From contig NC_064616.1 of the NCBI RefSeq assembly GCF_023898315.1, positions 294,860,934 to 294,924,933 on the forward strand: DNA of 64,000 bases, read 5' to 3'. The position numbers and the translations under genes are program-made. The DNA comes from Schistocerca nitens. Taxonomy: Eukaryota > Arthropoda > Insecta > Orthoptera > Acrididae. Shown one piece after another: positions 48,133-59,664 of the stretch. Under the pieces are notes generated by a model. It was not told the origin of the DNA, did no database searches, and worked only from the letters and a program-made list of their open reading frames with translations. Positions within the stretch are counted from its first letter, which is position 1. Each line of letters opens with the position of its first letter.

Positions 48133-49644
48133 CAGGGCGATTATAATTAAAGTTAAACTTTCAAACTGCTGTAGAAATAACACCACTGGTCAGAATGATG
48201 CCAAATTGCAACAGAGTATTATCATAGAAGGGGGAAAACATATGACAGAAGAAAAATAAATAGTTGCAAAATGTAACAGTAGATGGTGTTGAAAGCATCA
48301 TAATTTAATAGTGGTCGACTACAAATGACAAATGAATCATACAACACTGCCTAAGCTGCACATTTGACGTTAAACTAACTGTACTACTCAGTATGTGTGT
48401 GTGGGTGTAGAGGTGTGATACTGTTAATTATGTAAACCCATCCACCACGACAAGATCATATCACATCAGATGGGAAAAATCGGTTTTTAATTGTCCTGAG
48501 GCCAAAAACCACATAAAAAGCATCAATCAAATTCAAATTGGATTATTAATTTGCATGTGACTGGTGCAAAACATGTTCAATATGCTGTCCACCATTTTCT
48601 GCAGCAAGTTGAAAACAAGAAACAGCATGTTCCACAACTGACTGAAGTGTTTCTGGAGTCATGTTCAGAATGTGTTGTGCAATGCATGCCTTCAATGCAG
48701 CTAAGTTTGCAATCGGAACACTGAACACAACATCTTCCAAATAGCCCCACAGCAAGAAGTCACATGGATGAAGATCAGGTGATTGGGACAGCCAGGCTGT
48801 AGGGAAATGGTGGCTGATAATTCTAGCATATCTGAAATGGCGCTTCAACAGCTGCTAAACCAGATTTGCAATGTGCAGAGGTGTGCCATCTTGCTTAAAA
48901 TTGATCCCATCCATGCTATTGGAGAGCTGGAATGTCGTGGTTGTGCAAAAGACACTTGTAGCGCTTACCAGTGACAGTACAGGTAACAGGACCAGAAGCA
49001 CCTGTCTCTTTGAAAAAAATATTGCCCTATGATAAATGATGCCATAAACCCACATCACTCTTACACACCATGATCATGGGTATGTCCAATATTCGGGCAA
49101 TTCTCCGTGCACTAGACATTTGCACACGACCACTCGTCTCCTCGTGCATTGCTGTGGCCACCGCTTCCACTGACATCGAATCAATTCATTTCCTCTCTCT
49201 ACCAGGTTGCACACCGAAAGAACCCATCTTTTCAAATTTCCGAATCATTTTCTCCAGACCCACAGCAGTCATCAGACCAACACCTATTTTCAAACCCTTC
49301 AGTGTCTGGAACTTCTGCAGAGTGATGTGTGCACAGTCATCAATCTTGTAATACAGCTTTACAAGCAGAGCACGATCCTGCATTGAGACAATCATGGGAA
49401 ATGTCACAGACTTGAAAGGAGGAAGATCCATGTGCCCGTCGTGTTTATACCAGCTTCAGTGGTTCATGTCCATGACATATTTTGACACATACAGCACCAT
49501 CTATTGCTCAATTTTCAGACTATTTTTTTTCTTCTGCCATATGTTTTCCCTCCTTCTCTGATAATATTCCATTGCAATTTCATGTCATTCTGACCAGTGG
49601 TGTTATTTCTACAGTATTTTGAAAGTCTAATTATAATCACCCTG
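48133..49644 (-). mobile_element. Mariner-like element (DUF4817 type) with TIRs and TA duplication, internally deleted
   Basis: Ends CAGGGCGATTATAATTAAAG (48133) and, from the right (49644), CAGGGTGATTATAATTAGAC, with TA at 48131-48132 and 49645-49646. The inverted repeats extend about 150 bp. The minus strand has LVKLYYKIDDCAHITLQKF (N-terminal domain), GLKIGVGLMTAVGLEKMIRK, SVEAVATAMHEETSGRVQ, ASGPVTCTVTGKRYKCLL, FKQDGTPLHIANLV (second Asp) and SPDLHPCDFLLWGYLEDVVF (third Asp; 42 residues between by my count), ending GGQHIEHVL. The first catalytic region is missing, so an internal deletion plus frameshifts make it non-autonomous. Confidence 0.88.
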
Positions 49645-49664
49645 TAGATTCAAAAATTATCACT

Positions 49665-50817
49665 CTTGTGAAACTTAATTTGTTCTTTTCTCGCACGATA
49701 TTCTGCGAATTTTGGATGAAGGGCAACAGGCAGATTCCATATTCCTAGATTTCTGGGAAATTTTTGACACAGTGTCATACTGCGGACTGTTAACAAAAGT
49801 CTGAGCAACTTGAATAGGTTCTCAGACATGGGAGTGGCTTTTGAAGATTTTTCAGATATTCGAACCCAGTACATTGTCCTAGCTGTTGAGTGTTCATTGG
49901 AGACAAAGGTACCATCAGGAGTGCCTCGGGGAAGTGTGATAGGACTACTCATATTCACTGTATACATAAACACTATGGCAGATACGCTGAGCAGCAATCT
50001 GCAGCTGTTTCTTGATATCACTGTGGTATACAGTGTTGGCTGTGAGTGTCTGACTGTAGTAGGATACAGGATGACTTGAGTAGAATTTCTGTTTAGTGAG
50101 ATTAATGGCTGCTTGGTCTGAATGTAGGAAAATGTAAATTAAAGCAGATGAGTAGGTAAAACAATCCTGTATTGTTCAAATGCAGTGTTAGTGGTGTGCT
50201 ACTTGATACAGTCATATTGATGAAATGTCTAGGCATAAAGTTGTAAAGTGACATGCAATGGAATGAGCATGTAAGGTCAGTTGCAGGGAGGGTGAATGTC
50301 GACTTCAGCATATTGGGAGGCTTCTAGGAAAGTGTAGCTCATCTGTAAAGGTGAGTGTGTATAGAACACTATGTGAACCATTCTTGAGTACTGCGTGGGT
50401 GTTTGGAATCCCCACCAGATCCGATTAAAGGAAGACATTGAAGCAATTCAGAGGCATGCTGCAAGATTTGTTGTTGGTAGATTTCCATCAGCACGCAAGT
50501 GTTACGTAAGTGGTCCACAAACTCAAGTGAGAATCACTGGAAGGAAGAAAGCTTTCTTTTCTTGCATCACTATTGAGAAAGTTTAGAGAACCTGCATTTA
50601 TGACAGATTGTAGAATGATCCTTCTGCCACAAACATACATTTCAAGTAAGGACTGCTAAGACAAGAGAAATCCGGCCTCTTACAGAAGCATATAGGCAGG
50701 TGTTTTTCCTTCACTCCATTTGCAGGTGAAATGGGAAAGATAATGACTAGTAGTAGTTAAAGGTACCCTCCACTGTGTGCTGTATGGGGCTTGTGGAGTA
50801 TGTATGTAGATGTAATA
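49665..50817 (+). mobile_element. LINE fragment (jockey/CR1-like), plus-strand copy
   Basis: Same family as 2013-2860 and 54525-56100. It contains a motif A region (EGQQADSIFLDFWEIFDTVS, near 49722-49780), motif B VPSGVPRGSVIGLLIFTVYI (49908-49965), a decayed motif C region (LQLFLDITVVY), LGVWNPHQIRLKEDIEAIQR (50395-50455) and the non-coding end GTACCCTCCACTGTGTGCTG to GTAGATGTAATAG. It is 5'-truncated and frameshifted. Confidence 0.75.
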
Positions 50818-52565
50818 GTAGGCTGAAGCAAAAGATTTACTTGATAGATAAATGAAAATAAATTTCTACTGATACAGAGGCATGGGAGAAATTTCCATAA
50901 AGATTTACTGTGGTATGGTGGTGAATGGAAAACCTAAATGGGAATAGACATAATTTAAGAAAATACTCTTGCTCATTTAAAGAAAAATGGAACAGGTGAT
51001 GAGAAGAATACATTGTACGACAGTGATTCATTTAGAATTTGAATTAAGTAGTTCTTCATGAAAAGTTGAGCAGGGGGGAAGGAGGAGGAAATTTTTGATA
51101 TTTGGGGGACAATAAATTATTTTTAGTGTAGTCAGCACGTTTTAGTAGTTGAAAAAGCAGAAACACTAAAGTGATTGAAAAAATTGGGATGTTGTGCACC
51201 AGACTTCGGGAGAACAGTGTGAAGTGTGAAAAAATTGGCTTTTTGAGGAAGATTATAATGGAGGCAGATTGTAACGGAATCTGTAATTCTTCCCAGTTGT
51301 GATAAACCCATTGTAGTTGTCTCACTTTGATCATGTAGCATTTTGGTATATGAACAAACAACTATGGAGATAGTTTTAAAGAAATTGATGTTAGAGGATT
51401 GTAAAGAAATTTCAGTATGAGGATACATAAATGCATAATTCTAAGCCACAGTATGTTTGGTTTGTGGGGTCATGAAAAAAAGGGTTATGGACATTGAGGA
51501 ATTGCCTTTTTGGGTCGAATTTTGCTATAACGTAAATAAAATGCCTCAGAGGAATTTTTGAAAGCATGACATTTTGTTCTATGATTTACTGCAAATATGG
51601 AAGTATAACCTGATGGGACCATTGCAGTTACAAGAATTCAGTTTTGAGGCACAGTGCATCAAAGGAGCGGATATTAAAATTACTTTTGCTTTGCCCAGTC
51701 TTCTAGATGACCTTGAGGATATACAGATACAGAGACCTCAAGGTTGGGCCTCAAATATATTAAACATTAGAAAAAGTAACCAGTAAATTTTTACAGTGAA
51801 CAGAATACTTACTCTGCATCAGAGTTATTGAAAAATGGGCCAGGTAAATGTTGGTAAGTAGAAGTTCTTAAAAGCCCAAAAGTTTGAGAAGCACACACAT
51901 ATAAAACATCTGAGATTTTTATTTATATGCATATTTTTTGTATTGCTAATTCATTGCCCCTTACATTTGACACCATGTAAGCAGTAATTAATAACATGTA
52001 ATAAATATAAAATTTTGCACATGTGTATGGGATTTGCAATCTAAAAGTAGAAAGTTTAGGTTTACCATCTGCAGTAGTGTAGAGTACTTTACAAATGCTC
52101 TGAATTTCACAAATATTTTACTCTTTTTAGATCACTGGTGGATTGATTATGCTTACGCTTTACAACATTATTATGAAGCAGTTAAAATCTTTTCATCCTG
52201 GATGAAGATTAAAATGGAAAGCAATAATATGCCCACTGTGTTATAACTTCCTGTTTTGCTTTTCTGGTTGTTAGTTATTACTTTGTCAGACGGACTTTTA
52301 TCAGGGAGTATTAATGAATTTCATTACATTGTAAGAGGAATATATGCACATTTATTTTTATTATATTTTTTTGCTTTCAAATTTAATGTGTTTTAAGGGG
52401 TAGAAAGGGGCAGACAAGTGATTAAGAAATACATCAAAGCAGAAGTACTCTTAAGTGTCTGAAGATGCAGTAGCCTTTGTTATTGCAAAAGGCCAAATTC
52501 TGTTTTGACATTACAGAGGGAAGGTATAACAGAAAAATAATAAAGTATATTTAAATGAAAGCAAC
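50818..52565. other. Intron 5: nothing recognised
   Basis: A 70-codon frame at 51574-51786 has no recognisable domain and does not continue the SZT2 alignment. The rest is AT-rich. Confidence 0.4.
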
Positions 52566-52701
52566 ATCTTTTACTAAATCACCTTGAAAAGCTATGGCAA
52601 AATCTTAGTGCACTTTGCAGTGTTTTACTGCTGTTAAAAATGCACAGATTTGGGTACTTCTAAAGATGTGAAATTTGTTAAATGAGAAACGGAAGACTGA
52701 G
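52566..52701 (+). repeat. 136-bp duplicated segment, copy 1
   Basis: Direct repeat of 53422-53557, from ATCTTTTACTAAATCACC to GAAACGGAAGACTGAG. The two copies have the same length and only a handful of substitutions. No coding potential or known family. Confidence 0.9.
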
Positions 52702-53383
52702 TATGGTGAGTGTATTGCACGTCTTGATATTAATCCCCTTAAGAATTTATAAGAGAATGCTAATTGGATGTATCAATTTCACGTTTGAGGTTAATGAATT
52801 CATTAGCTTAGCAAATTTGTAGGAGAAATTCTTGATCTAAACAAGAAAGCAGCGTCAAAAAATCAAAAAAAGTTTATTATGGGTGCTTACATTGCAACAT
52901 GTTTATCATAAAGTGAAACTAACAGATTGATGCCTTTGGAAAAAGGGATTCTTGTCTTTGTCTGCAGAATTCTCTCTTAGTTCCATTAATGCCTCTGTAA
53001 CTTTTAAATTTTGGGAAGTAGAGGTAATACTTCAGTTTTTGAAGCTAAAATTCTCACTCAGTTCCTAGCTGGCACTACATGTGGAAGGAGGAATTTCTGT
53101 GGAGCCACACCATTTAACCCACTGCACAGGAAAATCTGGAGACTGGCTGATTATAAGGCAGGTTCAGCATACCAGTTAAATTCTCACCAATCATCTCCCA
53201 GTTATGGACTCTTAGAACTGTGCCATCAAATCTCTGTACTAGTTACTTTCAGTGTAGTACTGATCTCTTCAAAGTCTCAATAAAATTCTGTTGTAATCTC
53301 AGAAAAATTGTGACGGTGAATTTCTTTTACCTGTTGTGCAACATTGTTGTGGTCGGGAGGGTGGGTGGGTTGGGTGGGTGGAT

Positions 53384-53420
53384 GGATGGATGGATGGATG
53401 GATGGATGGATGGATGGATC
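53384..53420 (+). repeat. GGAT microsatellite 1
   Basis: About nine GGAT units on the left side of the second copy of the 136-bp duplication. Confidence 0.9.
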
Positions 53421-53421
53421 G

Positions 53422-53557
53422 ATCTTTTGCTAAATCACCTTGAAAAGCTATGGCAAAATCTTAGTGCACTTTGGAGTGTTTTACTGCTGTTAAAATTGTA
53501 CAGATTTGGGTACTTCTAAAGATGTGAAATTTGTTAAATGAGAAACGGAAGACTGAG
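53422..53557 (+). repeat. 136-bp duplicated segment, copy 2, between GGAT arrays
   Basis: Second copy of 52566-52701, bounded exactly by GGAT arrays on both sides. Differences by eye include TTTTGCT for TTTTACT, TTTGGAG for TTTGCAG, and TTGTAC for ATGCAC. Confidence 0.9.
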
Positions 53558-53605
53558 GATGGATGGATGGATGGATGGATGGATGGATGGATGGATGGAT
53601 GGATG
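53558..53605 (+). repeat. GGAT microsatellite 2
   Basis: About 11 GGAT units directly after the second duplicated segment. Confidence 0.9.
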
Positions 53606-53725
53606 TCCATCCATAACCATGATCACATTCATGGTGCTGGCATATTTTATAACTCCTGTTTTGGTCTTTTTACAGAGCACAAAGTATCCATTTAACACAT
53701 TTTACTCACTGTTACTTCTGAATTG

Positions 53726-53766
53726 GAGAGAGAGAGAGAGAGATAGATAGAGAGAGAGAGAGAGAG
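53726..53766. repeat. GA microsatellite
   Basis: GAGAGA array interrupted by GATAGATA. Confidence 0.85.
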
Positions 53767-54520
53767 CAATCTGTTCCTCCATTGTGAATTCACCATTTTT
53801 CGTAATAAATGGTAGTGAAGAATCTGTGAAATCATTATTTTTCAACACGTCCAATACTGCTGTTATTTCTTTTGTCTCCAGTTATCGAGTGGACAACTAC
53901 TCCTGGTTTACAAACCAAACAATTTATTTTGTGGCTACATTGGGTGAGCATTTGCTGCGGGAATCATCATAGATATTACGTTGCTTGCTGAAACCATTTT
54001 GTCAATTGTTTTAGAGCCAAGTGTGATGGACAAACATTAATGTACAAATTCATTACACACTCTGGCAACACAAGTTTTTCCTATTATCAATTTACCATAC
54101 TCAGTTTTCCATCACAGCCATCACGGTGCACACATTTTAGGTGATGTGTGCAATTCTGTTTCACTCTAGTGATGAGTAGCAACAATGGAAACGAGATAAC
54201 AATTTTCAGCTATTTGGCTACACATCGCTGTCATCTCTGCTTTCCTTTGCTTATGTGAAATGAGTCAGCCTGGGAAATTTTGTACACTCATATGTGCTAA
54301 ACTCTTGAGGGACTCTAAAAGCTAACAAATTTCAACTACTGCAGAAATGTTGTCAACTATACAGTCTACTAAATATGAGTCAAAATCAGTTGATAATGAA
54401 GAAGGGTAACATGGAGCTGTAACATACTTAATAAGAAAAATGAATGACGGCTATAGTGGCATAATTGGAGGTAAGTTCTTTCTATAAACTGTTATGCAAA
54501 ATAAGAGTCTTCATCTATTA
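53767..54520. other. Intron 5: nothing recognised
   Basis: No gene or repeat family identified in this stretch. Confidence 0.35.
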
Positions 54521-54524
54521 CAAG

Positions 54525-56100
54525 AATCTACATCTCCATCGACATAGATACTCCACAAGCCACTGTACAGCACGTGGTGGAGGGTACCCTGTCATTTCTT
54601 TGCTATTCCTCTCGCTAATAGAGTGATGGAAAAATGACTGTCTATGTGCCTCCATATGAGCCCTTATTTCTCTTACCTTTGTGATCCTTAGGTGCAATGT
54701 ATGTTGGTGGCAGTAGGATTGTTAGGCAGTCAGCTTCAAACGCCAATTCTCTATAAAATTGTGTTCCCGAAGTGTATTTGTAACACTTACGTGTTGTTTG
54801 GACCTTCCAGTAACAAATCTAGCAGCCTGCCTCTGAATTGCTTATATGTTTCCTTTAATCCTACCTGGTATGGATCCCAAACATTCAAGCAGTACTCAAG
54901 AGTAGGTCACACCGGCGTCCTATATACAATCTCCTTTACAGATTAACTACACATTCCTAAAATTCTCCCAGTAAACCGAAGTTGACCATTCGCCATACCT
55001 ACCACAGTCCTTTCATGCTCATTCCATTTCATATCGATTTGCAACATTACGTCCAGATAGTTAAACGATGTGACTGTGTCAAGCAGGACAGTACTAACAC
55101 TGTATCTGAACATTACAGGATTGTTTTTCCTACTCATCTGCATTAACTTACATTTTTCTACATTTAGAACTAGCTGCCATTAATCACACCAACTTGAAAT
55201 TTTGTCTGAATTATCTTGTATCCTCCTACAGTCACTCAACTTCGACACCTTACCATACACCACAGCATAATCAGCAAACAACTGCAGATTGCTGCCTACC
55301 CTGTACGCCAAATCGTTTATGCATAGAGAGAACAGTGGCACTCATATTGCGCTTCCCTGGGCCGCTTTTGACGATACCCTCATTTGTGATGACTACTCGC
55401 CATCGAGGACAACATACTGTATTCTGTAACTTAGAAAGTCTTTGAGTCAGTGACATATCTCTGAACCTATTCCCCAGGGGCATCATGTCAAATGCTTTTC
55501 AGAAATCTAGAAATATGGAATCTGCCTATTGACCTTCAACCATAGTTCGCAATATATCATGTGGGAAAAGGGCAAGTTGAGTTTCGCATGAGTGATGCTT
55601 TCTAAAACCACGCTGATTTGTGGACATAAGCTTCTCAGTCTCAATAAAATGTATTATATTCGAACTGAGAATATGTTCAAGGATTCTGCAGCAAAGTGAA
55701 GTTAGGGATGTTGGTCTGCAATTTTTCAGGTCCGTTCTTTGACCCTCCTTATGTACAGAAGTCGCCTGTGCTTTTTTCCAGTTGCTTGGGAGTTTGCGCT
55801 GTGTGACAGATTCACGATAAATGCAAGCTAGGTAAGGGGCCAGTACCATAGAGTACTCTTTGTAATACTGAACTGGGATTCCATCCGGACTTGGTAACTT
55901 ATTTGCTTCCAAATCTTTCAGTTGTTTCTCTGTGCCAGGGATGCTTATTACTATGTTGTCCATACAGCATTCTGTCTGATGGTCAAATGATGGTATGTGT
56001 GTATGATTCTCCTGTGTGAACAATTTCTTGAATGTGAAATTTAAAACTGCCACTTTCGTTTTGCTATCTTGAAGTGCCATGCCAGACTGGTCAACAAGGG
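54525..56100 (-). mobile_element. LINE fragment (jockey/CR1-like), longest copy
   Basis: Minus-strand frame 55526-56080 (184 codons) encodes the start of the reverse transcriptase: LKDLEANKLPSPDGIPVQYY, KLPSNWKKAQATSVHKEGQR, TDLKNCRPTSLTSLCCRILE and LMSTNQRGFRKHHSCETQLA. Further left, in other frames, are the PGxxNRF/SLTQRLSKLQ region, KYLxVMLQ and the family's non-coding end (54528-54600, CTCCACAAGCCACTG). It spans more of the protein than the other two copies but lacks the endonuclease and is frameshifted. Its 5' edge lies near 56100, before a TCTG-rich tract. Confidence 0.8.
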
Positions 56101-56194
56101 ATTGGATGGAAGCCTTAGACTTGCTAAATGATTCTCTCTCTGTCTGTCTGTCTCTCTGGGAGGAGCGTGTTGGGAATTCCTGTTTGCCCAGCCA

Positions 56195-56345
56195 TATTTA
56201 CCTTTTCCCTAGTTTCACTTAAAGCAGATGCTGGGACGGTTCCACTGAAATGGATGGATTTCCTTCTCCATCCTTTCCAATTGAGCTTGTGATCTCTCCC
56301 TCAAGATATTATTTTCAAAGGGACTTAAAACCCTAACTGTCCTTC
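56195..56345 (+). repeat. SINE family A fragment, diverged
   Basis: CACTTAAAGCAGATGCTGGG, ACGGTTCCACTGAAATGG, GGATTTCCTTCTCCATCC and GAGCTTGTGATCTCTCCCTC follow the order of the body and 3' part of family A. Confidence 0.6.
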
Positions 56346-57765
56346 CTTGTTATTGTTTTAGTAGAAAACTGAGAATAATTTTAATGTGTTACGGTGCAGA
56401 CAAAATACCATGACATGGAGGAATTTTGAGGCATGGTAATCTACTTACTATTCTGAAGGATAATGGCTGATGACACACCATCATTCTGTGGCAGTACCCC
56501 TATAACAAGATACTGACACAGCACTTTCAGTTGGCTGTGGATGCCACTGCTGCCAGGCAGCAAAACAGCTCTGCATGAGGATGCTACAAATAGACAGACT
56601 CAGTGACCTACCAGCAGCAAAGACTTTAGTGTGACAGAACTCAGTAGATGCCACGCTGTCCACATGATCCAATGAATGCGGCGAGCCATCACCATGTAAC
56701 TGCTGGCTGTGTTCACACTGGTGCCCCTGCCTCACGGACACTTTATACACACTACAGTACTTGATCAGTGTGCTGCCTCAGCAGCACATGAGGCTTCGGG
56801 GATGTCTACCTCTGCTACACTGAGTATGAAGACAGAAATGCCATGCTGTACTTGCCAGATGAGGGTGTGCACTAGTGTCTGCTCCAGCTTGATGCAATAA
56901 TAAAGAGTTTTACTGTAATTAATGTCACCCACAATGGATCCTTGTCTCCCTCGCCCCACTGATTGAACCTGCAATGCCCAGGTGGGAGAGCAGCTACGCC
57001 ATCCTGACGGACAAAAGAAACATTACCCAATCTCCCTGTGATGGACAATGTAACTTGTCTGTTACATATGAATGAGACAGCTATAGGATGGCATGGTGAT
57101 GAGTGGAATATAGCCTAGTATTGTTTTAATTAACTGAAGACATAGGTACTATGTGGAAACTATGAAACTTTAACGTAGTAGATGGGAAAACGATGTAACA
57201 CAAAAATGTAATGTAATTGGCTTGTCATCAGCGCCAGGTTTGGTAAAGGTTGAGCAGGGCCTGTAACACTAATGAATAGTGAAGCCCCTGTTAGAATTTT
57301 GCACTCATATTTTTTCAAACATGATATTTTACACCCAGGTAATATATGAAGGTAACAATTAATAACAGTTTCTTTCACTAATGCATGCACTAAGAACTGC
57401 TATGTATGGTAATTTGATTTTTGATCCTTAACTGCCCAACATAATATTCATTGATCAAGATGCTCAGACTGCTTGACACAGTTAATTTGTTAGCTCAATT
57501 CACATTACAAGGAAAAACCATTCTTTGGACAAGTACCTGGCAAATACCATATGTTTAATTTACAGTGCAAAGATAGTTCTGATAATTAAAAACACCTCAT
57601 AATACCATTGTATATGCATTAGTGATGTGTGCTTTTGGACTGTCATGTGTGAAACAGCTGTGGGAATTTTTGTTAGTTATTAGTTCTCTGAAAAAAGGCT
57701 GCAGTATATTGGTCACATACCTATCAGAAGTTTCATGGTTTGGTTGAAAGAGAGCAGTCCAGGAA
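56346..57765. other. Intron 5: possible LTR-like remnant, not resolved
   Basis: Around 56700-57010 there is an AATAAAGAG signal (56898-56906) followed by a stretch (CTCCCTCGCCCCACTGATTG) that looks like the end of an LTR and its downstream region. I could not find a second LTR, a primer binding site or coding sequence, so this is only a suggestion. Confidence 0.2.
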
Positions 57766-57769
57766 TTTA

Positions 57770-58080
57770 TATTACATTAATTGCACGCCACAATCCTGTT
57801 TTCACATTGTGCAGAGCTTCTTGATGTAGCTGATGAGAATTTTCAGAACTCCAGTGTCAATTGTTCAGCGAGTCCACATATCCCAATTACTGCAGACATG
57901 CTTCCTCAGAAAAAAAGATCATTTCAGGATCAACCTCTCCATAATGTACAGACTGTGGTTGAACAGTATCTGAATTGATCAGTTCATGCAATACTGCTAT
58001 TTTGTCAGGGTTCAGTTTGAGTCCGTGTCCAGATGCTACTGATATAGCTGCCTGAAGTTGTGGTTGGTGCAATGATTTTC
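57770..58080 (-). pseudogene. Mariner-like transposase relic (central part)
   Basis: The minus strand gives VDPEMIFFSEEACLQ, then LGYVDSLNN, HWSSENSHQLHQEALHNVKT and GLWRAI. This follows the first-catalytic-residue block of DUF4817-type transposases (FSDEAxFxxxGxVNxxNxRxWxxENPHxxxExxLHxxKVxVWCA). The Asp is replaced by Glu/Ser-Glu and stops occur. Only this block is kept. Confidence 0.5.
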
Positions 58081-58084
58081 ATGG

Positions 58085-59660
58085 AGCTTTTTTCGGGGTC
58101 ACTCCTAACTTCTCAAGTCTATTCTCAGCTAAATCCAATGTGCCTTTGTCACAGTCCAAGGAAGAGCCAAAGTATGTGCAGCAAGTGGAGTGTGCCTACC
58201 CAGTATTGGTTCCCGTTCAGTGCCAGGCTCCACGATTGTGTCATATGTGAAACACCCTATTGTAAAATAGTGCCCCATGTTTTCTCTGTCTCATCTCAAT
58301 AAGAAAATTGATAACCTACTGGGATGGCTATGCAGTAACATGTCAGGACAGTCAGATCATGGAGGTGAATACTGTCATGATTTGAACCCACATTGTTCCG
58401 AATCAGTTTTTCTGGCAGCTTAAATGTGTTTTTCAGGTGGTTACCCGCATTCATCTGGGCACTGGTGGGCTGGATAAAGGCTTTCCCCTTAGTTACATTG
58501 TACATGAACAGTAAGAATAGGAAGAAACACATCTACATTAGAACAGTAAGACACAACGGTAAGACACAGTAGTTTTCAACACTCATTCAACCACCTGTAG
58601 ATTAACTATTAGTCATCCTATTTAGACAAGACCTGCACAGAATGATATTTATACAAAAGATGTTCGTATTGTAATAATATTTAAAAATTTCACCTCTGTT
58701 CTCATAAATGCTGAAGAGAATCACACTTTGGTTCTCATGACATGTAACAGGCCCAGCAGTGTCCCAAATCTGAAAAGCTGATTCAGTTTACCTATTACGA
58801 ATAGTAAATCTCTCCTTCATGAAACAGAAATAAGATTTTTGGGCCATTACCTACTCAGGTTGTGCATGCAATGACAGTGACCAATTGGATGAAGGGGCTC
58901 TTACTCGGGTTTTTACTAAGTGGGAAGATCAAGGTAATTATTTTTCCCAGGTTTTAGCTATTGCTCAAATTACTAGCAAGTAGAATTGACAGTTACTCTC
59001 CATTTTTGGCATTGACTGTGCAGACTGTCTCGTAACTAACATAGTAGTTGTGTGGGCATAGAGCTGCGTCACATTGTAAAGTGAGTGTCACCAATGTTTT
59101 GGCTGTGGTTGCAATGGTCTGCTCTAGTTCTATTGGTTTACTGTGATGGTGACAAAGAAGACCAGTACAAAAATGGCTGAAATGTCTGTGGCAGTTACTT
59201 TACAGTATAACGTGGCTTTATATTCAAAAGACTTTTATGCTTACTGACTCTTTCCACGTAAGCCTATGTGCATGCCTCAAAACTGATTGTAAATTATTAC
59301 AGTTTACTTTAAATAGTAAAATAATTCATATAATAAATCTATAAAGTTTGGACCATTAATCATCCCATAGGACTATGCTATGTAGTAAATTATAGTGACT
59401 TACAGATTGTGAAAACCTGACCTGCTTTGTGCTTAGCAATCTAGCAATATGAATAGTTTGGAAATCAATAGATGTGATGTTCATATGTACATGTACAGAT
59501 AAATAAGTGATTACAATTTCAGAAAAGTTGGATGATTTATTCAAAAGAAAGATCTTCACAAACTGAGCAAGTCAGTAATGCATTAGGCCACCTCTGGCCC
59601 TTATGCAAGCAGTTATTTGGCTTGGCATTGATTGATGGATATAGTTTTTGGGTGTCCTCC
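58085..59660. other. Intron 5: nothing recognised
   Basis: No domain or repeat family was identified in this AT-rich stretch. Confidence 0.4.
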
Positions 59661-59664
59661 TGAG

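Noticed and set aside
51574-51786. 70-codon frame considered as a further SZT2 exon
   Set aside because: It contains an IWKYN-like string, but the surrounding residues do not follow SZT2, and no suitable splice sites in the right phase were evident.
53011-53972. Open frames with repeated Met-Asp-Gly-Trp units and neighbours
   Set aside because: These are translations of GGAT microsatellites and flanking intron, not protein genes.
56700-57010. Solo LTR of a retrotransposon
   Set aside because: Only an AATAAA signal and a vaguely LTR-like end were seen; no matching ends or target duplication could be established.
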